DNA of 64,000 nt from Bacteroidales bacterium (GCA_028724885.1 JAQYTJ010000018.1:1-64000); one strand, 5' to 3'. Positions 35,658 to 44,030 are shown, numbered from the stretch's first letter. A program made the numbers and translations. Notes: generated by a model from the sequence alone, not told the origin.

Positions 35658-36199
35658 CAGTCACAGGTACGCATTTCAATTATTTCCAGATCTGTCACCG
35701 CAAGCTGTGGCTTTTCGCCAACGGCATCAACATGGAACAGGAATCGGAAGTGGTCTATGAAGGGAAGCTCATCCATGAGGAAAGTTATCCACAGCGGTCA
35801 TCGAAGTATGAGGAGGTGTCGATTGATGGCATCAAGGTGGACTACTATGATGCCAGGAACAAGATTATCCACGAGATCAAAAAGTCCAATAAGGTATATC
35901 GAGCACATGAGTGGCAGCTCAAATATTATATTTACGTCTTTGAACAGCATGGCATAAAGGGGGTGAGGGGCATTCTGGAATATCCTACGCTTCGCAAGAC
36001 TCAGGAGGTGATGCTCACTGATGTTGATCGCAATGAGATACGTTCGATGACATTGGACATAGAAGATATAATTGCCAGGGAGCAGTGTCCGCCGCGAGTG
36101 AAAAAAGGTATCTGTCGCAACTGCAGCTATTATGACTTCTGCTATGCTGAGGAACCTGATGATGTGTCGGCTAATAATAAAGAGGAAGAAAAAGCATGA
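35654..36199 (+). CDS. cas4: Cas4 exonuclease
   Basis: 181-residue Cas4, which trims prespacers and helps set PAM orientation during spacer capture. N-terminal cysteine in FQICHRKLWLF, PD-(D/E)xK nuclease residues in VDYYDARNKIIHEIKKSN (about residues 62-79), QLKYYIYVFEQHG, and the C-terminal Fe-S cysteines in CPPRVKKGICRNCSYYDFC. All four cluster cysteines are present. Overlaps cas3 and cas1 by four bases each. Confidence 0.95.
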   Translation: MTVTGTHFNYFQICHRKLWLFANGINMEQESEVVYEGKLIHEESYPQRSSKYEEVSIDGIKVDYYDARNKIIHEIKKSNKVYRAHEWQLKYYIYVFEQHGIKGVRGILEYPTLRKTQEVMLTDVDRNEIRSMTLDIEDIIAREQCPPRVKKGICRNCSYYDFCYAEEPDDVSANNKEEEKA

Positions 36200-37212
36200 A
36201 GCGATGTTTTTATCTTTTCAACCCTGGCATCATGGAGCGTAAGGACAACACGCTCAAGTATACACCCATTAGCATTGATGAGGATGGCAGCGAACATCCA
36301 CAGCAGCCACGATTCATCCCGGTGGAGGACGTGTCGGAGCTTTACATCTTCGGAAGTCTGCGGGCCAATAGCACTTTCTACAACTTTCTCGGACAAAGGA
36401 ATATATCTGTCCATTTCTTTGATTACTATGAGAATTATACGGGAAGTTTCATGCCTCGTGACGGTTTGCTTTCGGGCAAGACAATCATTGCGCAAGCCAA
36501 GGCATATCAGAATATCCGTCACCGCACAGAACTGGCCAGAAAGATAATCCAGGGAGCTGCGTGGAATATGGTGATGAACATGAACTATTACAATCGGCGA
36601 GGTAAGAACCTAGACGATATTATTGGTAATACAAAGGAACTGGCCAAGACGCTGCTCAACGCTAAGAATGTGGAGGAGGTAATGGGCATCGAAGGCAATA
36701 TCCGCAAACTTTATTATTCCGCATTCGATATTATTATCGACGACTTCAAAATGGGCGACCGCACAAAACAACCCCCTATGAATGAAGTCAACGCTCTCAT
36801 CTCTTTCGGCAACATGATGTGCTACTCAGAAACTCTCCGAGCCATTCATCAGACACAACTCAACCCAACGATCAGTTATCAGCACACCCCAGGAGAACGT
36901 CGCTACTCGCTATGTCTTGACATTTCTGAAATTTTTAAGCCAATAATCGTGGACCGAGTCATTTTCAAGGTACTTAACAAACATGCTATCGGACACCAGC
37001 ATTTTGATCATAAGCTCAACAGATGTCTGCTCAACAACAAGGGCAAAATGATTTTCGTTAAGGCCATGGAGGAGCGCTATGACGAAACCTTCCACCACCG
37101 GTCACTTGGGCGAAACGTGAGTTACAAATTCCTTGTCAAACTGGAATGTTATAAGTTGCTCAAGGATATTCTGGACATTGAGGAGTACAAACCATTCAAG
37201 ATGTATTGGTAG
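36196..37212 (+). CDS. cas1: Cas1 integrase
   Basis: 338-residue type I-B Cas1, the catalytic subunit of the Cas1-Cas2 spacer integrase. Conserved: SLRANSTFYNFLGQRNISVHFFD region (about residues 53-76), the active-site glutamate area VNALISFGNMMCYSETLRA, histidine in PTISYQHTPGERRYSLCLDISEIFKP (about residues 222-247), and the acidic position in that last stretch. Length matches the I-B form. Cas2 follows 39 bases later. Confidence 0.96.
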   Translation: MKRCFYLFNPGIMERKDNTLKYTPISIDEDGSEHPQQPRFIPVEDVSELYIFGSLRANSTFYNFLGQRNISVHFFDYYENYTGSFMPRDGLLSGKTIIAQAKAYQNIRHRTELARKIIQGAAWNMVMNMNYYNRRGKNLDDIIGNTKELAKTLLNAKNVEEVMGIEGNIRKLYYSAFDIIIDDFKMGDRTKQPPMNEVNALISFGNMMCYSETLRAIHQTQLNPTISYQHTPGERRYSLCLDISEIFKPIIVDRVIFKVLNKHAIGHQHFDHKLNRCLLNNKGKMIFVKAMEERYDETFHHRSLGRNVSYKFLVKLECYKLLKDILDIEEYKPFKMYW

Positions 37213-37251
37213 ATTACTAATACTTCCGTAATAGATGAAAACTTATAGCCT

Positions 37252-37515
37252 ATGTATGTATTATTAGTTTATGACGCTGACAAAAAACGCGCGGCAAAAA
37301 TGTTGAAGTTGTGCCGCCAATATCTGAACTGGATACAGAATTCTGTCTTTGAGGGTGAACTATCAGAAACAAAACTTATAGAATTGAAGCATAAGATAGA
37401 TGATATTATCCATGACGATACGGATAGTGTAATCATTTTCACAAATAAAATGAACTATAATATGAACAAGGAAATCCTTGGCAATGAGAGGATGTCGACA
37501 GACAATTTCCTATAG
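37252..37515 (+). CDS. cas2: Cas2
   Basis: 87-residue Cas2 that bridges two Cas1 dimers during integration. MYVLLVYDADKKRAAKMLKL gives the first strand with the conserved aspartate, LNWIQNSVFEGELSE the characteristic middle strand, and DSVIIFTNK a later strand. The array leader begins just after the stop. Confidence 0.94.
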   Translation: MYVLLVYDADKKRAAKMLKLCRQYLNWIQNSVFEGELSETKLIELKHKIDDIIHDDTDSVIIFTNKMNYNMNKEILGNERMSTDNFL

Positions 37516-37730
37516 TAGAAGTTGTCGATGCCCCTTCTTAAGATAGTGAAGGAGTTCCTGAATGAATACATATACTTCTTTGACATATTGAAATATCTAT
37601 TAATAGGGAAGTTGTCGCAGCCTGAGCAATTTTATGTTTTCTCTTATCGACATATTTTTGTGGGAATAAATTTGTAATTTTGTACGTATTTGACCCCAGG
37701 AATTGAGGCATCAGCCCTGTTGTTGAACGG
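37516..37730 (+). promoter_or_regulatory. CRISPR leader with candidate promoter
   Basis: 215-base AT-rich stretch between cas2 and the first repeat. A -7 box, TAATTTTG, is at 37675-37682 with a TTG 17 bases upstream of it, so transcription would start about 40 bases before the first repeat and enter it. No gene is seen. Confidence 0.6.
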
Positions 37731-37826
37731 GTCTTAATCGAACCTTAATGGAATTGAAACTTCTGGACGAGTACTGCCGTGACTTATGGCGATAGTCGCA
37801 CCCCGTGTGGGTGCGTGGATTGAAAC
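37731..37826 (+). CRISPR. Two-repeat mixed CRISPR remnant: one I-B-type and one I-C-type repeat
   Basis: Repeat 1 is 30 bases (37731-37760), beginning GTCTTAATCG and ending GGAATTGAAAC, the type I-B pattern that fits the adjacent cas genes. A 34-base non-repetitive spacer follows (37761-37794). Repeat 2 is 32 bases (37795-37826), beginning GTCGCACCCCGTG and ending GGGTGCGTGGATTGAAAC, the type I-C pattern with a GCACCC/GGGTGC palindrome. The two repeats share only the last eight bases (ATTGAAAC). No further repeat follows within spacer distance. Confidence 0.8.
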
Positions 37827-37932
37827 GAATATTATGAAGGCTTTGAATTTTCTGTTGAAGATATTTTTAAGGCAGAGGTCGTTTAGCGGTTGCTGAATTA
37901 GAAGCGAATGTTCATATTCACAACGTGACATG

Positions 37933-37999
37933 CCGCCGTGAGGCGGGGATAATTTTAATTGTTTTAATTAACCAGCCGTTCGGAGACGAGCGGCTGGTT
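37933..37999 (+). other. Two hairpins in front of a small ORF
   Basis: A five-base stem (CCGCC-GTGA-GGCGG, 37933-37946) is followed by a nine-base stem (AACCAGCCG / CGGCTGGTT, 37970-37999) and a T-rich run. The second could be a terminator. It ends 27 bases before the ATG of the next small ORF, a layout that recurs before the recombinase gene. Confidence 0.5.
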
Positions 38000-38026
38000 T
38001 CTACTTTTTTAACCAATCAAATCATT

Positions 38027-38281
38027 ATGCAACAAAAAATTGAATCCAGCGTAGAATACCTCTACGCTCTTCAGGAAATAACCTTGCAGTGTTTTGTGGA
38101 AATCCGCGACGAGATTCTCACTGACACAGACACCTTCAGTATTTACGACTTGCTTCAGGACAGGGCGCATGAATTCTGCGCCCAGAACAACAGGGATGAT
38201 GATGCTGTCTCATATTATGAGCGTATTGATAATTTCCTCAAAAGCAAGATTGAGAAACTAAAGGAAAATTCTTATTTTTAA
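38027..38281 (+). CDS. Small hypothetical protein in mobile remnant
   Basis: 84 residues from ATG 38027 (MQQKIESSVEYLYALQEI). The open frame runs further upstream but through a hairpin, so this start is preferred. The sequence is charged, helical and soluble-looking (FVEIRDEILTDTDTFSIYDLL), with no known motif. It lies between the CRISPR remnant and a truncated recombinase, so it is probably cargo of a mobile element. Confidence 0.45.
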   Translation: MQQKIESSVEYLYALQEITLQCFVEIRDEILTDTDTFSIYDLLQDRAHEFCAQNNRDDDAVSYYERIDNFLKSKIEKLKENSYF

Positions 38282-38324
38282 TCATGGAAAAGTTACCAAA
38301 CTGGCTGTATAGGCATCTTGTAAG

Positions 38325-38558
38325 ATGATGGTTTGGAGCTTTATAGCGCTCCTGGCCTTATTACTGTTGTTCTTCCTTTCATGTCCTTTCTTGAAGTACA
38401 TGCCATTCGAGGCGTTCGAAGTGTACCGGAAGGTCTTCGAGTGGGTAACAAGCATCCTGTTTGTTATCTTCTGGATAACCTCAGGGGTTTTCGTTTCGAA
38501 CCTGAAGGACCACATCCATTGGATAGAAGATGAAGAGGAAAATAACGACAGCAAATGA
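38325..38558 (+). CDS. Small predicted membrane protein
   Basis: 77 residues, two hydrophobic segments (FIALLALLLLFFLSC near the N-terminus and WVTSILFVIFWITSGVFV in the middle) and an acidic C-terminal tail (WIEDEEENNDSK). Family unknown. It starts at one of two adjacent ATGs (38325 or 38328) and ends six bases before a strong hairpin. Confidence 0.45.
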   Translation: MMVWSFIALLALLLLFFLSCPFLKYMPFEAFEVYRKVFEWVTSILFVIFWITSGVFVSNLKDHIHWIEDEEENNDSK

Positions 38559-38563
38559 TGAAA

Positions 38564-38594
38564 GGCGTTGCGGGAATGGCTTTCTCGCAACGCC
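38564..38594 (+). other. Perfect nine-base-pair hairpin before the recombinase gene
   Basis: GGCGTTGCG pairs with CGCAACGCC around a 13-base loop. It ends 21 bases before the recombinase ATG and is not followed by a T run, so it looks more like an element of the mRNA leader than a terminator. Confidence 0.6.
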
Positions 38595-38615
38595 GCTAAT
38601 CCAAATCAATCAGAC

Positions 38616-39338
38616 ATGATAAGTTTCAAAGAAGCATTGGGCGACATTAGCCCAAAGATAAGGCCCGGCCTCGTAAAGAGGCTGGAGGCTCAGAATATCC
38701 AGCGCTGGGAGGACCTGGACAAGTGGCATCTTTCCAGGTTCGCCAACGAAGTTAAATCGACGATGGCTGCGTCATCGGCGCATACCACGTTTGCGGTCTT
38801 CAAGGCGTTCCTCGGAAAATTCGAGGATGAAATCTCCCTGCCGAAAGACTGGAGGAAGATGCTCGAATGTCGGAACGAGCTCCCGATGAAAACCTATTTG
38901 ACCTCAGAGGAGGTCGAACGGTTCGGGGAGGCTTACGTGGACTCAGACCGGGAACGAACAGTAAGGGACGGTTTTTACGTTTCCTGCAAAACTGGTCTGA
39001 GACATTCGGATCTGGTAAAACTGAAACCCTCCAATTTCCAGCCGAGGGAGGAAGGAGGCTATTACCTGAATTACGTCTCGAAGAAGACGCGCATCCAGGC
39101 GAGCATAATCTGCTCTCAATCCACCAAGGACAGGGTAGACTGGCTTCACTCAAAGGGAGTGGAGGTTAGCCTGGCTTATTATAACCGGATGGTTAGGACG
39201 CTTGCCGAGCGTGCCGACCTCGACGAGGAGGTAACCGTTTATTCGGCTGGGAAGGAGCTTTCCGGTCCGAAATACAAATTCTTGTCGAACCATTCCGCGA
39301 GGGTGAGCTTATGCGTCGCATCACGTGCGGGTGCTTGA
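38616..39338 (+). pseudogene. Truncated tyrosine recombinase (integrase)
   Basis: 240 codons from ATG 38616. The N-terminal core-binding-like domain (MISFKEALGDISPKIRPGLV) is followed by a catalytic domain containing the first arginine in CKTGLRHSDLVKLKPSNF (about residue 144), and YYLNYVSKKTRIQASI with the beta-hairpin lysine. The frame reaches the HxxR box (NHSAR) and then stops being family-like: the last residues are coded by a CRISPR-repeat-like sequence. The final LGH segment and the catalytic tyrosine are missing, so it cannot recombine DNA. Confidence 0.75.
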
Positions 39339-39345
39339 ATTGAAC
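39315..39345 (+). CRISPR. Degenerate I-C-like repeat
   Basis: 31 bases beginning GTCGCATCACGTG and ending GGTGCTTGAATTGAAC. Compared with the intact I-C-like repeat at 37795 it has five substitutions and one deletion, with the GCAC/GTGC centre and the ATTGAA end kept. The terminal repeat of an array is often degenerate, so this may be the far end of a lost I-C array. Confidence 0.6.
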
Positions 39346-39853
39346 GTTGATGAAGGAGTACATGATTACTGGATTACAGTCGTTACTATTCGTCGTATTC
39401 CAGTATTGCATGTGATTTGACATGCGGCATATGGTGGATGCTATGTGTAGGATAGGGTGGTGATACAGAGGTGGTGCGTGCGTGATGCTGTTATCTGTGT
39501 TTTGCTGAGAGCTGTCTGGACATATGCTCTGTAGTGCGGTGTAATGAGGTGTTCTGCGACATGACTGGCTTAAAAAAGTCCCATTGTCGAGATCCTACCT
39601 CCTTTGGTGGCCTATGAGGCATATTCCTAGACCGGACGTTGCGGAAATTGGTAATCTGGCTGTACAGAAGATGTTTCTGGTCAAGGACTTGCATCTTGTT
39701 GCTCATGGTCTTCCAGATTCCGTGTAGGCTGACCGCAAGACATGAACCCTCTCTTGGTCGGCAGAGGACTGAACACTACGTGACATTGGTCTGCTATGGT
39801 TTGTCAGCGTCTAGGATGCTGCTCTGTGCAGCGGTTGATCGAAAGTATTCTGA
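39346..39853. other. About 500 bp without recognisable gene
   Basis: Several short overlapping frames on both strands have no family resemblance. It lies between the degenerate repeat and a GNAT-like gene and looks like decayed sequence. Confidence 0.5.
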
Positions 39854-40333
39854 TTACCTGAGTTTCAGCCGGAATTTCAGGCTGACTTTCCCATCCGGGA
39901 ATGTCTTGGAAGCCTCTTCCGTAAAGCCGAGCTTGCGGTATACATCGCCGTTTGACCATGAGGCATCGGCATAGCTCATGATGTCGTCTGGATGCACCTC
40001 GTCGATGAAGGCATTCAAAAGCTTGCCCATTCCGCCATTGACCCCGAAGCCATGCAGAGAGGCATACCGCACCCATTCGTAAGAATGAACGGTAGAATCG
40101 CCTTTCCGCCATATTCTCGAACCAGAAAAGCCAGCTACGGCGACAAGCGTGCCTGCTGGCAGCCCATAGGATTCTTTCTTTAGGAAAAGCCCATAGAAAT
40201 AACGGCATTTAGTCGCTCCTAGCCTGTGATTCTCTGCAAGAAAATTATACGCTAATTCCTTAATGATCCTGCCGGCTTCGCAATTTCTGGCAAATAGCCG
40301 TTTAAATATATTAATATCATAAGACATATTCAT
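39854..40333 (-). CDS. GNAT-fold acyltransferase-like protein
   Basis: 159 residues from ATG 40333 (a second ATG at 40354 is possible). Motifs: HRLGATKCRYFYGLFLKKES, GTLVAVAGFSGSRIW, STVHSYEWVRYASLHGFGVNGGMGKLL and DDIMSYADASWSNGDVYRKLGFTEEA. The last segment, with a Y-(x)-LGF end, is typical of the GNAT N-acyltransferase fold. The same set of motifs is seen in an uncharacterised Bacteroidetes family. Substrate unknown. It stands alone in degraded DNA, so it may be on its way out, though its frame is intact. Confidence 0.6.
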   Translation of the reverse strand: MNMSYDINIFKRLFARNCEAGRIIKELAYNFLAENHRLGATKCRYFYGLFLKKESYGLPAGTLVAVAGFSGSRIWRKGDSTVHSYEWVRYASLHGFGVNGGMGKLLNAFIDEVHPDDIMSYADASWSNGDVYRKLGFTEEASKTFPDGKVSLKFRLKLR

Positions 40334-40596
40334 TTTGGCGGCTATTAAATGCATTTTTTGAAATATTTGCGTCCATTGGCATAATGGGCTTTCGAGTTAA
40401 TGAATATAATATATTCTTTGAACATAATCATAACATTTTGAAAAAACTTCGTCACGTTGAAAAACGCATAGAAAATATTAACCGTTATTGATATGTAGAT
40501 TAAAACTATCGGTGCTTATCTTCCGGGAAATAGTACAATTAAACCAAAACCTGTAGAGATTCTTATTCTATGTACAGGGCAAGTAATTGTTAAAAA

Positions 40597-41323
40597 ATGG
40601 CATCAACCATCTGCGGTTCCAACATCAGGGCTATATACAGAAGGCATCGTGGTGGGAGAGCTGAAGCTTATAAGGACAAAATTGCCATGCATTAGTCCGG
40701 CGGTCAGATCGCTGAGGTAGAATTTGGGGTGGGGAGGTTCAATGCTGGAGACAGGGTGATCATCTATCAAATCTCCTGATTCGGAGTCTTTAATGATTGC
40801 CACAGAGGGTACATGACCTCTTGTACGTCTCCTATTCGCACCTCTTGTGGCTGGCAGGAGGTATGCAAGGTTGACAAGGTACTTGGACTGAGCTCCTATT
40901 CGCACCTCTTGTGGCTGGTAGCGATAAGTAGGGATGCTTCCCTAAGTGCTTGTGTCCGGGAAAGATTTGCTATTCTGCTCCCTATGCATTATCCTATCTG
41001 GATGCGGCATAGGCGGTTCGTCAGCTTGCAACAAAGGCCGCTCGCAAATGTGGGAAAGATTGTCTTCATTGGCGATGGCGAAACCCTGGAGTTCAATCTT
41101 AGCCCTGACGTTCTGCATACGTAGAAAACTATCTATGGCTCTTGGGATTATGTCCATATGGCGCATGGAGGAACTTGTCAAGAGGATAGCTCGATTGGAA
41201 ATCCATCTGAACAAACTTGTGACGCACAAATTCACGCTGGAGCATTGCAGTAAGGCCTATGCTCGCATTGTAATCGGAAAATGTGGGAAGGTAGCTGCTG
41301 TATTCGATGAAAAGGTTAAATGA
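40597..41323 (+). pseudogene. Zinc-dependent alcohol dehydrogenase pseudogene
   Basis: Fragments in different frames join into a medium-chain zinc alcohol dehydrogenase: [16 protein letters not shown] near the start (zinc-binding cysteine), GAGDRVIIYQIS-like then RGYMTSCTSP (structural zinc loop), and at the end NKLVTHKFTLEHCSKAYARI and GKCGKVAAVFDE. Several stops and frameshifts separate them and most of the Rossmann domain is missing. A 64-base tandem duplication in the structural-zinc-loop region adds to the damage. Which alcohol it once acted on cannot be told. Confidence 0.85.
40829..40918 (+). repeat. 26-bp direct repeat from a 64-bp tandem duplication
   Basis: An identical 26-base sequence (CTCCTATTCGCACC..., ending GGCTGG) occurs at 40829-40854 and 40893-40918 inside the dehydrogenase pseudogene, with a period of 64 bases. 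It codes for the SPIRTSCGW segment, so it is a duplicated bit of gene and not an independent element. Confidence 0.8.
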
Positions 41324-41352
41324 AAATGGTAATATATTATATTCAGTAATTA

Positions 41353-43275
41353 CTATTTTTTATTTAATATATTCATGAACTCCTCGCCTGTGATGGTTTC
41401 TTTCTCAATCAGGTAGTTGGCTGCTTCGTGCATTTTGTCTATATTGCTGGTGATGATTTGCTTTGCCTTCTCCTTGGCATTTCCAATCATGCTTCTCACT
41501 TCCTCGTCAATCTGCGCCTCAATCTCGTCGGAGCAGGCCAGCTGACCCTCGCTGCCAAGGTAGGCGTTACCCCTCGTTTGTAGGGCCACCATGCCGAACT
41601 TGTCGCTCATGCCGTAGGTCATAATCATGGCCCTCGCCATTTTCGTGGCTTGCTCTATGTCATTTGAGGCACCGGTTGTGCATGTGTCGCAGATCACTTC
41701 CTCTGCCACCCTTCCGCCGGTCAGCGTAGCAATGCGATTGGTGAGATATTCCTTGCTGTAGAGGTATTTCTCGCCCTCGTCCACTTGCATCGTGTAGCCG
41801 AGAGCACCGGATGTTCTTGGTATTATGGTGATTTTATGCACAGGGGCAGAATTGCTCTGCACGGCAGCTACCATCGCATGCCCTATCTCGTGGTAGGCGA
41901 TTATCTTCTTCTCTTCCGGCGATATGACGGCGTTCTTCCTCTGCTCTCCTGCCATCACTGTTTCCACGCTCTCCTCAAGGTCATCGGTGGTGACGGCTTT
42001 CTTTCCTTCGCGCACGGCTCTCAAGGCCCCTTCGTTCACTATATTCGCAAGGTCAGCCCCTGAAGAGCCTGCTGTCGCCCTTGCTACTACGTCGAGTTCT
42101 ATGTCTTCATGCTTGACGTTCTTCAGATGCACTTTCAGGATGGCTTTCCTGCCTTCGAGGTCCGGGAGCTCCATCTGGATGCGCCTGTCGAATCTGCCAG
42201 GCCTCAGAAGCGCCTTGTCCAAGCTGTCAGGGCGGTTCGTTGCAGCGAGAATCACAACGCCTTTGTTTGCATCGAAGCCGTCCATCTCGGTAAGTAGCTG
42301 GTTCAGAGTCTGCTCTCGCTCGTCATTCGTGCTCAGGCTGCCTTCGCGGCTCTTGCCGATGGCATCTATTTCATCTATGAATATAATGCATGGAGCTTTC
42401 TTGTTTGCCTGCTCGAAGAGGTCGCGCACCTTGGCAGCTCCCATGCCGACGAACATTTGTACGAACTCGGAACCGGACATCGAGAAGAATGGAACCTCAG
42501 CTTCTCCAGCCACAGCCCTTGCAATCAGGGTCTTGCCGGTGCCAGGGGGCCCAACCAAAAGAGCTCCTTTAGGAAGTTTCGCTCCCAATGCAGTATATTT
42601 TTTAGGATTGTGCAAGAAGTCCACCATTTCCTTCAGGCTCTCCTTGGCTTCGTCCTGTCCTGCCACATCGGAGAATCGGGTCTTTATGTCGTCCTCGGCG
42701 TAGACCTTTGCTCCGCTCTTGCCCAAGGACATGAAATTGCCCATGCCCCCACCGGCTCCTCCGCGGCTGGCGATTTTCCGCATCATGAACACGTAGATTA
42801 GGTAGAAAATGAGAGCCGGGAGTATCCACCATAGGATGAAATCCAAGATGGGGGAGTTCTTCTGCTCTATCTTCTTTACGAATTTTATTTTGCCGTCCAG
42901 ATTTGGGCTTCCTGCTGCCACGAGTCTGTTCACCAGCTCAGGGTCATTGACTTCGCCTGTGAAATAGGTCGTGTCATTGGCTTCGGTGCCTTTCGAGTAA
43001 TAGACTTTGTTGTCTTTTATCACGACTTCTCTTACCAGACTGTCGCTCACGTCTTTGACGAATTGGCCATAGTCTGTTTCGACCACCTTGCTGCCTTTCA
43101 TGCCTGGAAAGAAAAGCCCGTTCAGAAGGAAAAGAAACAGAATCGTCCAGAGGATTGTCCAGAACCAGCCGCCTGACGGGCTTCCACCTTGAGAAGCATT
43201 TCTATTATTGCTCTTATTCTTATTCTTGCCATCTTTGCTGGCCATATCATCTTCCGGGAATTCCACGTATTTCAT
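41353..43275 (-). CDS. ftsH: ATP-dependent zinc metalloprotease FtsH
   Basis: 640-residue membrane AAA+ protease. Two membrane segments (about residues 37-56 and 146-165) flank a periplasmic region; then the AAA domain with Walker A VGPPGTGKT (about residue 242), Walker B IIFIDEIDAIG, SRH region RPGRFDRRI, and the M41 peptidase domain with zinc motif HEIGH (AYHEIGHAMVAA) and the later aspartate region. Degrades misassembled membrane proteins and regulators such as LpxC in other bacteria. Stands alone; start at ATG 43275 (an in-frame ATG ten codons later is also possible). Confidence 0.96.
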   Translation of the reverse strand: MKYVEFPEDDMASKDGKNKNKSNNRNASQGGSPSGGWFWTILWTILFLFLLNGLFFPGMKGSKVVETDYGQFVKDVSDSLVREVVIKDNKVYYSKGTEANDTTYFTGEVNDPELVNRLVAAGSPNLDGKIKFVKKIEQKNSPILDFILWWILPALIFYLIYVFMMRKIASRGGAGGGMGNFMSLGKSGAKVYAEDDIKTRFSDVAGQDEAKESLKEMVDFLHNPKKYTALGAKLPKGALLVGPPGTGKTLIARAVAGEAEVPFFSMSGSEFVQMFVGMGAAKVRDLFEQANKKAPCIIFIDEIDAIGKSREGSLSTNDEREQTLNQLLTEMDGFDANKGVVILAATNRPDSLDKALLRPGRFDRRIQMELPDLEGRKAILKVHLKNVKHEDIELDVVARATAGSSGADLANIVNEGALRAVREGKKAVTTDDLEESVETVMAGEQRKNAVISPEEKKIIAYHEIGHAMVAAVQSNSAPVHKITIIPRTSGALGYTMQVDEGEKYLYSKEYLTNRIATLTGGRVAEEVICDTCTTGASNDIEQATKMARAMIMTYGMSDKFGMVALQTRGNAYLGSEGQLACSDEIEAQIDEEVRSMIGNAKEKAKQIITSNIDKMHEAANYLIEKETITGEEFMNILNKK

Positions 43276-43499
43276 ATTCGATAAGTATTATATTCCTGAT
43301 TATTCATTAGTCTGCGCAGATGGCTTCCAGAGCGATGCTCGGCTTTGCGTCGCAATCAGCGTCAGAGCTGGCTGGCATAGCCAAAAATGCAACTCCCATG
43401 CCTCTTGCGAGCTACTGACATTGTGTCATATGATTGTTTTCATGGCGAAACGAGCCTTCATAATTTCATTTTGCAACATGGTTGCAGATTAAAAATCAT

Positions 43500-43507
43500 T
43501 ATATTTG
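43500..43507 (+). promoter_or_regulatory. -7 promoter box of the metal-efflux gene cluster
   Basis: TATATTTG, an exact consensus match, with a TTG -33 element at 43482-43484 (18 bases between the start of TTG and the start of the box). It is the only good promoter seen before the small His-rich gene and the following adaptor, pump and channel genes. Confidence 0.65.
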
Positions 43508-43531
43508 CGACTGATGTTGAGAAAGGTAGCA

Positions 43532-43930
43532 ATAATGCCAATAATTATGGCTTTATCGATGATGACTCTGGTCACCGTCATGCCTCATCATCATCACCAG
43601 GCCATGGTTTGTTTCGTTAAAGAAATATGCTGCTTGGATGGTTGCTGTGACGACGAACACACTCAACACCACGATTCGAACCAAGAGGAAGATGAGAGCC
43701 ATTGCGTGGCGCATGAGCAGTACATGCCGTCGGAACGTCTTCAGATTAATGAATATGTCATATTAATAAATAATAATAGCGGCATATCGAATTCGTTACA
43801 TAATGCCTCGATTCCTGAGCCAATGGTTTATACGTCTATTGCCGATTCTTTCGAGGTTCGCTCCGTTCCTTTGCGAGATGCGCCCGTCCTTTCTTCTGCC
43901 GGGGCTAATGCACCTCCGTTCCTTGCTTAG
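43532..43930 (+). CDS. Small His/Cys-rich exported protein of a metal-efflux operon
   Basis: 132 residues from ATG 43532, preferred because it lies 25 bases after the -7 box, whereas the earlier ATG at 43514 would be virtually at the transcription start. A hydrophobic N-terminal segment (MPIIMALSMMTLVTVMP) is followed by HHHHQ, EICCLDGCCDDEH and SHCVAHEQ, many potential metal ligands. It likely binds a transition metal outside the cytoplasm and may sense it or hand it over. A similar small protein often precedes CusB/CzcB-type genes in Bacteroidetes. Precise family not certain. Confidence 0.65.
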   Translation: MMPIIMALSMMTLVTVMPHHHHQAMVCFVKEICCLDGCCDDEHTQHHDSNQEEDESHCVAHEQYMPSERLQINEYVILINNNSGISNSLHNASIPEPMVYTSIADSFEVRSVPLRDAPVLSSAGANAPPFLA

Positions 43931-44030
43931 AAGGCAGGCATTTATCACATGCTGGACTGTTACTCTTCGTTTAGTACGACGGCGACAGTTTGTTTTTAAT
44001 GACGGCATTATAATCACAAGTTAAAAATCA

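Noticed and set aside
37690..37712. Possible fossil I-B repeat in the leader (AGGAATTGAGG)
   Set aside because: Only about ten bases resemble the repeat end; too weak to call.
37734..37931. Minus-strand ORF containing SIHAPTRGAT
   Set aside because: It is a translation of the CRISPR repeats in reverse; such peptides are well-known false genes arising from I-C-type repeats.
39804..40208. Second minus-strand ORF over the GNAT-like gene
   Set aside because: It is an out-of-frame shadow of the gene at 39854-40333, which has the recognisable motifs.
40829..40918. 26-base repeat with 38-base interval, looking like a two-repeat CRISPR
   Set aside because: The repeated sequence encodes part of the alcohol dehydrogenase zinc loop and is a simple 64-base tandem duplication.
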